DNA of 35,765 nt from Ignavibacteriaceae bacterium. Lineage in GTDB: Bacteria > Bacteroidota > Ignavibacteria > Ignavibacteriales > Ignavibacteriaceae. The notes under the pieces are model-generated. The model saw only the letters and a program-made list of their open reading frames with translations. It was not told the DNA's origin and ran no database searches. The stretch lies in contig JACAFB010000005.1 in assembly GCA_013388545.1 (NCBI GenBank), positions 1-35,765 on the forward strand. The letters run 5' to 3'. Position 1 is the first letter of the stretch. Each line of letters begins with the position of its first letter. The position numbers and the translations under genes were made by a program. Of this stretch, positions 1-8,846 are shown one piece after another.

Positions 1-27
1 AAAAGCTTTAAGCCCACCATAAGGACA

Positions 28-201
28 AAAACGGTTTTAACCGTTTTCCTTAAACCGTTGAAACGGTTTTATTTCTTTGCCTTTTACCCTTGCCCATCAG
101 CTGAAGCTGATGGAGAATAACAGCTTAAAGCCGTAAAGTCAAGCTGAGAAATCTAAAAGAATAAGCTTCATTCCCAATCTCACCAAGATTTCTCTTGGTG
201 A
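28..201. repeat. Cluster of short unrelated palindromes (REP-like)
   Basis: Four tight inverted repeats follow one another. Arms 28-36/39-47 are AAAACGGTT and AACCGTTTT. Arms 52-59/62-69 are AAACCGTT and AACGGTTT. Arms 94-102/105-113 are CCATCAGCT and AGCTGATGG. Arms 180-188/193-201 are TCACCAAGA and TCTTGGTGA. The first two share the ACCGTT core in alternating orientation. A 16-base direct repeat, CTGAAGCTGATGGAGA, occurs at 101-116 and again at 227-242. Together with the hairpin at 270-297 this fills the 305 bases before the first gene, where I see no coding sequence. It could be a cluster of REP/RAYT-type palindromic elements, but no transposase is in view, so that is inference. Confidence 0.6.
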
Positions 202-269
202 ACATTTCGAAAGAAGCTTCACCCGGCTGAAGCTGATGGAGAGGATGAAATGCTTTTCTCTCTTTCTCA

Positions 270-307
270 TTCTCACCTCGATTTATCGAGGTGAGAACTC
301 TTTTTTT
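270..307 (+). terminator. Rho-independent terminator-like hairpin
   Basis: A perfect 13-bp inverted repeat (TTCTCACCTCGAT at 270-282, complement at 285-297, two-base loop) is followed by CTC and seven Ts at 301-307. The T-run is on the plus strand, so it would stop a plus-strand transcript arriving from left of the window. It also lies directly downstream of the minus-strand gene ending at 306, but without a U-tract in that direction. It may alternatively be one more member of the palindrome cluster to its left. Confidence 0.55.
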
Positions 308-3300
308 AATCTTTCCAGTCGGGTAATCTGCCCGGTGTCCAGGGCGATTTAAGCTTTTCCATTTCAGCCTGAAGTTTTTTCAAATCAACTTCCACAAGAC
401 TTTTTAACTCCTTAAGCAAAGCAGAGAATTCTTCCGATGCAATTCTATAATTATCTAAATATGATTGCGTCGGTGCAGAGGATGTTTGCCACATTCCCCA
501 GGTAATTTCACCAAGTCTGCTCGCAACAGTTTGCTTAACGGGTTCATTTCTTTTGCTCAAAGTCTCATCTTCAACCAGGAAGCGATAGATTTCAGCATTC
601 TTATCTTTAATTCTGTTTGCCTCATCAGTTAAGCTCTGAGGTGCTTCAGGGGTTTGTCTCAATGCAGATTTTATGGTTTCAATTGTGGTCTTAAGTTCAG
701 AAGAAACTTCAATTGCACCGTTAACAGCCCGGTTTAATTCGCTTACTTTTTTCAAAAAGCTGACAAGCTGGCTTCTGTCTTCTGCCGGAAGTGTTGTGTT
801 ATTTAAGACCCTGGCTTCAAATTCTACCGGGCCCGCAACTTGTTTTAATACGCCATCAATACTAACAGACATAGTGACCTTATATTTCCCGGGCATAACA
901 GGATAACCGCTTGCGTTTTCATTTGTTGATTTTTTTATGGGATCAAAAGAAGCATAACGCAGGTCCCAGCTAATACGATTAATTCCGGCTTTAATATCAG
1001 TTCTCAATTTTCTGACAACGTTTCCCTCATCATCATAAATTGTAAACAGCAGAAACGGTTTTTCTTCTTTATCTTCAGCACGCAATTCATCCCAGCCGGG
1101 ATAATAAACCGGTTCGTTTTTCTTGATAAGCTCTTTTTCACTTTGCTGCCGCTTTTCTTTTTTTGTTTTGGGAACTTCTTTCACGTAGCAGCTGAATGTT
1201 GCTCCAAACTCAGGATTATCAGCTTTATAATACGAAGAGCCGAGTGAGCTGAACGTTGCGCTTCGTTTGTTAAACATCAATGCATCTTTGACAGGGAAAA
1301 GTATGTAGTCATTTTCTTCGAGAGATTTTTCTGTGATTTCCCTGAGTGGAGTATAATTATCAAGTAAATAGAATCCTCTTCCGAAAGTAGCAAGTGCAAG
1401 ATCATTTTCTCTTCTCTGAATATCGAGATCACGGACTGCCTGAACCGGTAAACCTCCTTTAAGCTGAATCCATTTTGTACCGCCATTCAATGTGAAGAAT
1501 ATTCCATACTCAGTGCCGATGAAAAGCAATTCTGACTTAATATGATCCTGAGTTATAGAATAAACAACAAAAGGCTCTTTCAAATCACCGGAAATTGACT
1601 TCCAGCTTTTTCCCCTGTCATTACTTACTAAAATGTATGGTTTAAAATCAGCACGTTTATGATTATCAAAAGCCGCATAAACAGTATTTGCATCGTGAAG
1701 AGAAGCATATAAACAACTAACATAAGTCATTTCCGGAATTCCCGGAAATGATTCAATTTTTGTCCAGGTTTTTCCGCCATCTTCTGTGACCTGAATTAAT
1801 CCATCATCTGTTCCGACGTAAATTAAACCTTCAACAAGCGGTGATTCGCTAAGAGAGACAATATTGCCATAGAATGAAGTTGATGCATTCTTTGCCACAG
1901 CATCAACGCTCCATACCTTATCCATTACCGGCAGCTTATTCCTGTCGATTTGTCGTGTAAGGTCATCACTGATTATTTGCCAGCTGTTTCCCCGGTCATC
2001 ACTTCTGAATAATTTATTGGCAGCAACATATAATCGTGTTGGATTATGCGGACTTATAATCAGCGGTGTGTCCCAGTTCCAGCGATATGGTTCTTCATCT
2101 TTTCTTTCCTGAGGTTTAATACTCATCTGTTCGCCGCTTTGCATGTCATAACGAGTCAATCCGCCATACTGCCAAAGGCAGTAAACAATATTCGGATTTG
2201 ATGGATCGGTGAGAGCTTCATAACCATCGCCGCCGACAAGAGGAATCCAGTCTGCATTTACAATTCCCTCTTCATTTATAGTCTGCGAAGGAACGATCAT
2301 ACTGTTATTATCCTGCGTTCCACCCATCACCCTGTAAAATGGGGAAAAGTTATCAACGCTAACTCTGTAAAACTGTGTGACGGGGAGATTATCTTTGAAA
2401 TGAAAAGTTTTTGCAGCATCGAAAGTCTCATAAATTCCACCATCCCCTCCAATCAGAAAGTGATCGGGATTTTTCGGATTAATCCAGAAAGCGTGATCAT
2501 CAACGTGCCTTGCTTTGTTGCCGATTGGGGAAACAGTTTTTCCTCCATCGAGTGAAATTTTTGAAACAGTGTCGAGAATGTAAAGTTTATCAACAAGAAC
2601 AGGATCGCAAAAAATTTCAGAGTAGTATTGTGCACTTACATTAGCATAATCGCTCCGTTTTTCCCAGCTTGCACCGCGGTTTGTTGAACGGTAAATGCCA
2701 TTTCCGTTGTTTGCAGCTTCAATAATTGCATAAATGTAATCAGGATTTACCGGTGAAATTGCAAGCCCGATTCTTCCAACATCGCCGGAAGGCAAACCAC
2801 TTTTTAGTTTATCCCAGGTTTTACCTGCATCGGTAGATTTATAAATAGCACCTTCAGGTCCTCCATTAATCAAAGTCCAGACATGTCTCCTTCTTTGATA
2901 TGAAGCTGCATAAAGAACATCAGGATTCCTCGGATCCATTATCACATCAGTAACACCGGTATTCTCGCTGATATAAAGAACTGAATCCCACGTTACGCCA
3001 TAGTCGGTTGATTTATAAAGACCGCGCTGCCCTCCCGGTCCCCATAATGGTCCCTGCGCAGCAACGTAAATAATTCTTGAGTCGCGCGGATTAATCAGAA
3101 TTTTGGCGATGTGCTCTGATTTTTTCAGCCCGATATTTTTAAATGATTTTCCCCCGTCTTCAGAACGGTATAATCCGTCTCCCCACGAAACACTTCTCTG
3201 AGAATTGTTTTCACCGGTCCCCACATAAACTACGTGAGGATTATTTGGATCGAGAGTTACGCATCCAATTGAAAATGAGCCGTAATTATCGAAGATCGGT

Positions 3301-3566
3301 TCCCAGGTTGTCCCGGAGTTGGTTGTTTTCCAAACATTACCGCAGGCAACTGCTACGTAAAATTCATGAATGTTAAATGGATTAACTGCAAAATCAGTTA
3401 TCCTTCCCGAAGTAACTGCCGGGCCAATAGACCGGAACTTTAGCCCATTGAATGTGGATGATTTGTAGGGATTTTTATCGTCTTTTTTTTCTTCTTCCTG
3501 TGCTATAACCGCTGATGAGAATGAAAATAAAACAATGACAATCAGAAGTAGTGGGTTGAATTTCAT
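306..3566 (-). CDS. Secreted BNR/sortilin-like (VPS10-type) repeat protein
   Basis: This is a large exported protein of about 1086 residues built from BNR/Asp-box repeats, the motif of sialidase and sortilin beta-propellers. The start at 3566 is preferred because TTGGAG lies just upstream and the product opens with a clean signal peptide (MKFNPLLLIV to about AIAQ-like cleavage at residue 23). An in-frame start 14 codons earlier would disrupt it. Asp-box motifs of the form S/T-x-D/N-x-G-x-T/S-W recur from about residue 81 to 730, for example TTNSGTTW, STDAGKTW, SDDRGNSW and TEDGGKTW. After about residue 760 the sequence becomes a beta-rich segment and then a helical C-terminal tail. No T9SS sorting domain is visible. 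Bacteroidota homologues are usually annotated as glycosyl hydrolase or sortilin-like without a proven substrate, and no catalytic residues can be assigned here. Confidence 0.85.
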   Translation of the reverse strand: MKFNPLLLIVIVLFSFSSAVIAQEEEKKDDKNPYKSSTFNGLKFRSIGPAVTSGRITDFAVNPFNIHEFYVAVACGNVWKTTNSGTTWEPIFDNYGSFSIGCVTLDPNNPHVVYVGTGENNSQRSVSWGDGLYRSEDGGKSFKNIGLKKSEHIAKILINPRDSRIIYVAAQGPLWGPGGQRGLYKSTDYGVTWDSVLYISENTGVTDVIMDPRNPDVLYAASYQRRRHVWTLINGGPEGAIYKSTDAGKTWDKLKSGLPSGDVGRIGLAISPVNPDYIYAIIEAANNGNGIYRSTNRGASWEKRSDYANVSAQYYSEIFCDPVLVDKLYILDTVSKISLDGGKTVSPIGNKARHVDDHAFWINPKNPDHFLIGGDGGIYETFDAAKTFHFKDNLPVTQFYRVSVDNFSPFYRVMGGTQDNNSMIVPSQTINEEGIVNADWIPLVGGDGYEALTDPSNPNIVYCLWQYGGLTRYDMQSGEQMSIKPQERKDEEPYRWNWDTPLIISPHNPTRLYVAANKLFRSDDRGNSWQIISDDLTRQIDRNKLPVMDKVWSVDAVAKNASTSFYGNIVSLSESPLVEGLIYVGTDDGLIQVTEDGGKTWTKIESFPGIPEMTYVSCLYASLHDANTVYAAFDNHKRADFKPYILVSNDRGKSWKSISGDLKEPFVVYSITQDHIKSELLFIGTEYGIFFTLNGGTKWIQLKGGLPVQAVRDLDIQRRENDLALATFGRGFYLLDNYTPLREITEKSLEENDYILFPVKDALMFNKRSATFSSLGSSYYKADNPEFGATFSCYVKEVPKTKKEKRQQSEKELIKKNEPVYYPGWDELRAEDKEEKPFLLFTIYDDEGNVVRKLRTDIKAGINRISWDLRYASFDPIKKSTNENASGYPVMPGKYKVTMSVSIDGVLKQVAGPVEFEARVLNNTTLPAEDRSQLVSFLKKVSELNRAVNGAIEVSSELKTTIETIKSALRQTPEAPQSLTDEANRIKDKNAEIYRFLVEDETLSKRNEPVKQTVASRLGEITWGMWQTSSAPTQSYLDNYRIASEEFSALLKELKSLVEVDLKKLQAEMEKLKSPWTPGRLPDWKD

Positions 3567-3739
3567 TTTAACTCCAATATATAGTTTGAATGGAAACAAA
3601 CCTGTCATTGAAAGGTTTTTACAATTGCTGAATTTATCTGATTAAAGTTAGGGAAACTGATTTTACCATTCAATTTTTCAAAATCAATAAGAAATATTTT
3701 ATTCGGTTCATGTACTTGCTTTTTAATAAAATTTAGGAT

Positions 3740-3747
3740 TAGATTTG
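3740..3747 (+). promoter_or_regulatory. Candidate Bacteroidota-type -7 element (TAnnTTTG)
   Basis: TAGATTTG matches the TAnnTTTG consensus of Bacteroidota housekeeping promoters exactly. A CTTG at 3715-3718 lies 21 bases upstream, roughly where the -33 TTTG would be. The predicted transcript would start near 3754, about 40 bases before the secreted-protein start at 3793. The match is short, so chance is possible in AT-rich DNA. Confidence 0.35.
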
Positions 3748-3792
3748 CGCCCATTCTCTTCTGATCATTTATTTTTCCAATTAATAGAAAGT

Positions 3793-5490
3793 ATGAATAT
3801 GAATAAATTTCTCGGGATAGCTTCAATGATAATTCTGTTTCAAGCAGCAATCACTGCACAATGGAGCGGAGATTCAACTCAGAATAATCCCATCTGCAAA
3901 GCAATTGATGATCAAACTAATCCTTTAATTGTCTCAGATGGTAACGGCGGCGGAATAATTATCTGGATTGATAACAGAAACTCAAATGGCAACATATATG
4001 CTCAAAGAATTGATGAGAACGGTTCAGTTTTATGGACTAACAATGGTATTTCTGTATCTATTGCTTCGAATGATAAAGATCAGATTCACGCTGTGTCTGA
4101 CGGAAATAGCGGTGCTCTGATTGTGTGGACTGACCGAAGAAATGGAGGATCCTCAAATACTGATATTTATGCCCAGCGGATTGATGCAAACGGTAATCAG
4201 CTCTGGACTGCAAATGGCGTTGCAGTCTGTAAGGAATTAAAAAATCAGCTTAACCCGCAAATTATAGAAGACGGATCAAACGGAGCGATCATAGTTTGGG
4301 GCGATAATCGAAACAGTACTACTAACGGCTCCGACATTTATGCTCAAAGAATTTCTTCCGGTGGAAACATACTCTGGCAAACAAACGGAAATATTATTTG
4401 CGATAATGTTTTTGCACAGGTATCGCCCAAAATTGAATTTGTGGATGATGATACAACAGGCGTGATAATTTTTTGGGAAGATAACAGAAATGCTTCAAAC
4501 GGAACTGATATTTATGCACAACGTATTTCGTTAAACGGAACTGCATTATGGGAACCTAATGGCAAATCTCTGATCACTGCACAGGGTAATCAGAGATTTA
4601 TCGAGACAGTAAGCTCCTTAACTGATGAAATTGCATTTAGCTGGGAAGATTCAGGAATTCCTGCAAATGATAAAGACATTCATCTTCAGGTGATAAATAA
4701 ATACGGCACCTTAAAATGGACAAACACCAACTTTACAAATCGAACCGGGAGCCAGGTCTCCCAAAAGATTGCATCGGACGGGAACGGAAATATTTTCTTA
4801 ACCTACCGTGATTTGAAATATTCGGTTAACTGGATTTCAGTTCAAAAAATAGATTCAAACGGAAATATAGTCTGGGCTGATACAGGTATCGTTGTAAGCA
4901 AACTTGCTGTAGAGCCTTATGTTCTCTCCGATGGATTTGGAAATGCAATTGTCATTTTTGAAGACGGCAGAAATCCTTCGCTTGATGATGATATCTATGC
5001 AAGTAAGTTAGATGCAAATGGTAACTTTTTGTGGAATCCGAACGGTGTGCCTGTTTCAACAGTTCTAAATAACCAGGGGAATTTTTCTGCCATTAAAGAT
5101 AATTCGGGCGGTGCAATTATTGTCTGGGAAGATGACCGGACAGATACTTCAGACATTTATGCATCAAGACTATTCAGCACCGGAAATCTTACCTCATTCA
5201 GTGAAGAAACAATTTATGGTGAAATGGATTTTGTACTTAATCAGAATTATCCGAATCCGTTTAATCCGGCTACAACAATTTCATTTTCACTTTCCGAACG
5301 GTCGAGCGTCTCATTGAAAATATTTGATATACTCGGAAATGAAATTGTAACTCTCGTCAATGAAATAAAAGATGCCGGTGAGTATGAGGTAAAATTCGAC
5401 GCAGCAGGTTTATCAAGCGGAATATACTTTTATAAAATCGAAGCCGGCGGAAATTTCAGAGATGTTAAAAAGATGACCTTGCTTAAATAG
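3793..5490 (+). CDS. Secreted repeat protein with T9SS sorting domain
   Basis: This protein of about 565 residues starts at 3793 (or 3799; two nearby ATGs). An in-frame TTG at 3745 was rejected because it would bury the signal peptide, which ends near AAITAQ. The body contains about eight tandem units of 50-55 residues with the pattern SDGNGGxIIxWxDxRN...DIYAQRIDxNGxxLWxxNGV, probably blades of a beta-propeller. The last 80 residues are a type A T9SS C-terminal domain: NQNYPNPFNP at about residue 485, a beta-sandwich, then GIYFYKIEAGG and a basic end. T9SS cargo crosses the outer membrane through the Por/Spr machinery, which is not encoded here. There is no catalytic motif, so an adhesive or surface structural role is a guess. 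Two hairpins downstream suggest it is monocistronic. Confidence 0.88.
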   Translation: MNMNKFLGIASMIILFQAAITAQWSGDSTQNNPICKAIDDQTNPLIVSDGNGGGIIIWIDNRNSNGNIYAQRIDENGSVLWTNNGISVSIASNDKDQIHAVSDGNSGALIVWTDRRNGGSSNTDIYAQRIDANGNQLWTANGVAVCKELKNQLNPQIIEDGSNGAIIVWGDNRNSTTNGSDIYAQRISSGGNILWQTNGNIICDNVFAQVSPKIEFVDDDTTGVIIFWEDNRNASNGTDIYAQRISLNGTALWEPNGKSLITAQGNQRFIETVSSLTDEIAFSWEDSGIPANDKDIHLQVINKYGTLKWTNTNFTNRTGSQVSQKIASDGNGNIFLTYRDLKYSVNWISVQKIDSNGNIVWADTGIVVSKLAVEPYVLSDGFGNAIVIFEDGRNPSLDDDIYASKLDANGNFLWNPNGVPVSTVLNNQGNFSAIKDNSGGAIIVWEDDRTDTSDIYASRLFSTGNLTSFSEETIYGEMDFVLNQNYPNPFNPATTISFSLSERSSVSLKIFDILGNEIVTLVNEIKDAGEYEVKFDAAGLSSGIYFYKIEAGGNFRDVKKMTLLK

Positions 5491-5509
5491 AATTTAATTC
5501 CCCCAAAAT

Positions 5510-5543
5510 AAATCCCGGCAGCTTAAAAGGTGTCGGGATTTTT
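5510..5543 (+). terminator. Rho-independent terminator
   Basis: Stem AAATCCCGGCA (5510-5520) pairs with TGTCGGGATTT (5531-5541), 11 pairs including one G-U. A 10-base loop separates the arms and the right arm runs into a T-tract. It lies 20 bases after the stop of the T9SS cargo gene. Confidence 0.8.
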
Positions 5544-5569
5544 ATCTGATTAAAAATTCTTTTCGTCAG

Positions 5570-5610
5570 AAAAATAACCAATTTAATTTCATTCTTATTT
5601 GGTTATTTTT
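5570..5610. terminator. Second, AT-rich hairpin, possibly a bidirectional terminator
   Basis: Perfect 12-bp arms AAAAATAACCAA (5570-5581) and TTGGTTATTTTT (5599-5610) enclose 17 bases. The A-run on the left and T-run on the right would give a U-tract on either strand. The stem is weak in G-C pairs, so it may be a backup terminator or an operator for the GH20 gene that follows. Confidence 0.45.
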
Positions 5611-5611
5611 G
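5604..5611 (+). promoter_or_regulatory. Candidate TAnnTTTG promoter element for the GH20 gene
   Basis: TATTTTTG is an exact TAnnTTTG match overlapping the right arm of the preceding hairpin. A start site near 5618 would give a leader of about 40 bases before the ATG at 5658. No clear -33 TTTG is present at the usual spacing. Confidence 0.3.
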
Positions 5612-5657
5612 ATTCATAGTTCTGTTTGCTTTTTCTTCATAAAGTTTTATCTGTAAA

Positions 5658-7700
5658 ATGAAAACCATAAATCTTATCATCGTATTTATTCTCATCTTGT
5701 TATTAAATAATTCTTTTTCTCAAACGGAGGTTGAATTGAACCTGATGCCTTTCCCTCAAAAAGTAATTTTGTCTGAAGGAAAATTCAGATTGGATATTGA
5801 TTTTACGATCTCCATTGAAGGTAATCCCGATCCAAGAATTTATCGATATGCAACAAGGGTTCTCAGAAGACTATCAGGAAGAACAGGTTTGTTTTTCACT
5901 CAGGATGTAATCACAAATGAAACAATCAATAAAAACTCAAAATGCATTATTAGTGTAAAACGGGAAGGTAAAGTAAAACTGAACGAGAATGAGTCTTACT
6001 CATTAAAAATAACTTCAGACAAAATAGAACTTTATACTGAAAATGATTTGGGAGCTTTGCGAGGTTTAGAAACATTGCTGCAATTGCTGGCAGCAGATGA
6101 AACAGGGTATTTTTTTCCGGTATTGCAAATTGAAGATGAGCCACGCTTCCCCTGGAGAGGATTAATGATTGATGCCGGAAGACATTTTATGCCGGTTGAT
6201 GTAATAAAAAGAAATCTTGATGCAATGGCTTTTGTAAAGATGAACGTCTTTCACTGGCATTTAAGCGAAGATCAGGGTTTCAGAGTTGAATCTAAATTAT
6301 TTCCAAAGCTTCATCAGCTTGGTTCGGATGGATTGTTTTATACTCAGGATCAGATAAAGGATATAATCACTTACGCCGATGAAAGAGGAATCAGAGTAAT
6401 TCCCGAATTTGATATTCCCGGTCACTCGACAAGTTGGTTTGTTGCGTATCCTGAATTTTCAAGTGCGCCCGGTCCATACAAAATCGAAAGGAATTGGGGA
6501 ATTTTCGATCCGGTTTTTGATCCCACAAATGAAAAAGTCTATGAATTCTTTGATAAATTTTTCGGTGAGATGTGCAAACTTTTCCCTGATTAATTTTTTC
6601 ACATCGGTGGTGATGAAAATAATGGAAAGCACTGGAGTGCTAACGAGTCTATTCAAAAGTTTATGAAAGAAAAAAATCTTCCGGATAATCACGCACTTCA
6701 GGCTTACTTCAACAATCGTATTCTTAAAATATTAACCAGGCACGGTAAAAAAATGATTGGCTGGGATGAAATTCTTCATCCGCAGATGCCGACAAACATT
6801 GTAATTCATTCGTGGCGGGGTAAAGATGCAATGGTTAAAGCAGCCCAGGAAGGTTACCAATCAATTCTTTCAAATGGTTATTATATTGATTTAATCCAGC
6901 CAGCAGATTTTCACTACCTGAACGATCCGCTGCCTTTTGATACGCCTCTTTCACTTTCCGAACAAATATTAATTTTGGGCGGTGAAGCAACTATGTGGTC
7001 TGAACTTGTAACTGATGAAAATATTGATTCAAGAATCTGGCCCCGAACCGCTGCAATCGCCGAACGATTCTGGTCAAGCCGTGAAATAAATGATGTGGAA
7101 AAAATGTATGAAAGACTAGGAAGGATTAGTATTCAGCTTGAAGAACTTGGACTGACGCATAATAAAAATTATGAAATGATGCTTCGGAGATTAGCAAATT
7201 ATAATGACATAAATCCACTGAAAACACTTGTAGATCTTCTTGAACCGGTGAAAGGTTATAAGAGACATTCACAGGGAGTTAAATACACCTCATACTCGCC
7301 TTATACAAGGGTAGTCGATGCGGCAAGGCCTGATGCCGGAGAAGCCCGTGAATTCAGGAAAATGGTTGATCAATTAATTGTCACCGGAGATAAAGATATT
7401 GAAAGAGTTATAAAGGATAAATTAAAAACCTGGTATGACAATCATAACAAGTTGGTTCAGCTAATAAACAAGAGTCCGGTGCTCAAAGAAATTGAACCTC
7501 TTTCAGAACATCTAAAAGAAATTTCAGTAATAGGACTGAATACAATCGAGTCATTGAACAGGAATCAGAAAGTTGAACCGGACAAAATGGTTGAGTACCT
7601 TAAAACTATTGAGATGGCTAAAAATCCTTACGGACAATTGGAATTAATGATTGTTTCAGCAATTGAAAAGTTAGTGCTGAAAATGAATCAGATGAAATAA
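5658..7700 (+). pseudogene. GH20 beta-N-acetylhexosaminidase interrupted by in-frame TAA
   Basis: The reading frame encodes a secreted glycoside hydrolase family 20 enzyme of about 680 codons, which would remove terminal N-acetylglucosamine or N-acetylgalactosamine. A signal peptide (MKTINLIIVF to NSFSQ) leads into a GH20 N-terminal domain. The TIM barrel begins near residue 165 with RFPWRGLMIDAGRHF, followed by FHWHLSEDQGFRVE and PEFDIPGHS. At 6591-6593 the frame reads TAA right after LFPD. The same frame continues without a shift as FFHIGGDENNGKHW, carrying the catalytic Asp-Glu pair at 6612-6617, and runs to 7700. Homologues usually read through here with a residue such as Glu or Lys, so one base change (GAA or AAA to TAA) explains the stop. 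The upstream piece (311 residues) lacks the catalytic pair, and the next ATG, at 6663, lies beyond it. I call a nonsense pseudogene; a sequencing error or a strain polymorphism is the main alternative. Confidence 0.85.
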
Positions 7701-7768
7701 ATCCTTCAGTAACACCATTAAACGAGCCAGTAAAACCAAATTTCAATAAATTATTTTAAATAATATCT

Positions 7769-8845
7769 ATGGAAAAAATTCTTGTAATAGAAGATGAGAA
7801 ACTTATACGTGAAGGAATTGCCGAAATTCTGGAGCTTGAAGGTTTTGAAGTTTTACAAGCATCCAACGGAAAAGAAGGGTTGGAGATGACAAGAACTCAT
7901 TTCCCTGACCTGATTGTATGCGATGTAAAGATGCCTGTAATCGATGGCCACCTGACTTTACAAGCTTTAAGGAAAGATCCGGAAACTGCAAAAATACCTT
8001 TTATTTTTTTGAGCGCACTTGTAAGCAATAACGATATCAGAACGGGAATGAATCTCGGGGCTGATGATTATATCCCCAAACCATTTGAACCAAACGAATT
8101 AATTCGGGCAGTAAAAACAAGGCTGTTCCGGAGTAAAGAATTAAAGGATAGAATGGAAGGGTTGAAAGAAAGCATACTTCTTTCGTTACCGCATGAATTC
8201 CGGACCCCTTTAGTTGGAATTATCGGGTACTCCCAGATTCTGCTTGATAAATTCAGCGATGAAAAATCCAGCGAGTTTTATGAATTTGCCAGAGAGATAC
8301 ATACCTCAGGTCTCCGTTTGAATAAATTAATCCAGCAATACATTACTTATACAAATCTTGTAATAATATCGAGCGACCCAAAATCTTTTCTAGAGAAGAA
8401 TAAAATATTAAGTACAATTCCCGCTGATTATGTTGAAAATATTGTTTTGAAAATTGCTGAACGATACAACAGACGAAAAGATCTGCAATATGAAATTGAA
8501 AACATTGTTTTAAACATTACCCCTAACTACGTCGGAATTATAATAGAAGAACTTGTTGATAACGCATTCAAGTTCTCAAGCCAGGGAACTCCGGTTATCG
8601 TTTCATTAAAAGCAAATGCGGATGGTGTCCGGTTTGTTGTAAAGGATAATGGAAGAGGAATAAAAGAGGAACAGGTCAGTAACATCAGCGCATTTATTCA
8701 ATTTGAAAGAAATCAATTCGAACAGCAGGGAATGGGATTGGGAATTGCAACATCAAAAAAAATAATCGAGTTGTTTTCAGGCAAACTCGAATATAAAAGC
8801 GAGTATACCAAATTCACTGAAGTTACAGTTGAATTTCCCGTCTGA
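7769..8845 (+). CDS. Soluble receiver-histidine kinase hybrid
   Basis: This 358-residue protein places a CheY-like receiver before a histidine kinase and has no membrane segment, so it should act in the cytoplasm. In the receiver, E8-D9-E10 form the acidic pocket, D52 (VCDVKMP) is the phosphoacceptor, and S82 and K104 (IPKPFEP) are the conserved switch residues. HisKA follows with H142 in SLPHEFRTPLVG. The ATPase domain shows the N-box (EELVDNAFKFS, N265), the G1 box (VKDNGRGI, about 291-298) and the G2 box (GMGLGIA, about 321-327). Receiver-first kinases usually take phosphate from another kinase or from a partner. No cognate regulator is adjacent. It meets bshB1 tail to tail with one base between the stop codons. 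Confidence 0.9.
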   Translation: MEKILVIEDEKLIREGIAEILELEGFEVLQASNGKEGLEMTRTHFPDLIVCDVKMPVIDGHLTLQALRKDPETAKIPFIFLSALVSNNDIRTGMNLGADDYIPKPFEPNELIRAVKTRLFRSKELKDRMEGLKESILLSLPHEFRTPLVGIIGYSQILLDKFSDEKSSEFYEFAREIHTSGLRLNKLIQQYITYTNLVIISSDPKSFLEKNKILSTIPADYVENIVLKIAERYNRRKDLQYEIENIVLNITPNYVGIIIEELVDNAFKFSSQGTPVIVSLKANADGVRFVVKDNGRGIKEEQVSNISAFIQFERNQFEQQGMGLGIATSKKIIELFSGKLEYKSEYTKFTEVTVEFPV

Positions 8846-8846
8846 C

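Noticed and set aside
28..201. CRISPR array
   Set aside because: The palindromes differ in sequence and spacing, with no regular repeat-spacer pattern.
3605..3850. Minus-strand 81-codon open frame between the two leftmost genes
   Set aside because: It overlaps the start of the well-supported plus-strand secreted protein gene, and the product resembles no family and has no clear start signal.
6663..7700. Reading the downstream GH20 piece as a separate gene starting at ATG 6663
   Set aside because: It is in the same frame as 5658-6590, has no ribosome binding site, and would start past the catalytic Asp-Glu, inside the barrel; a nonsense codon in one gene explains it better.
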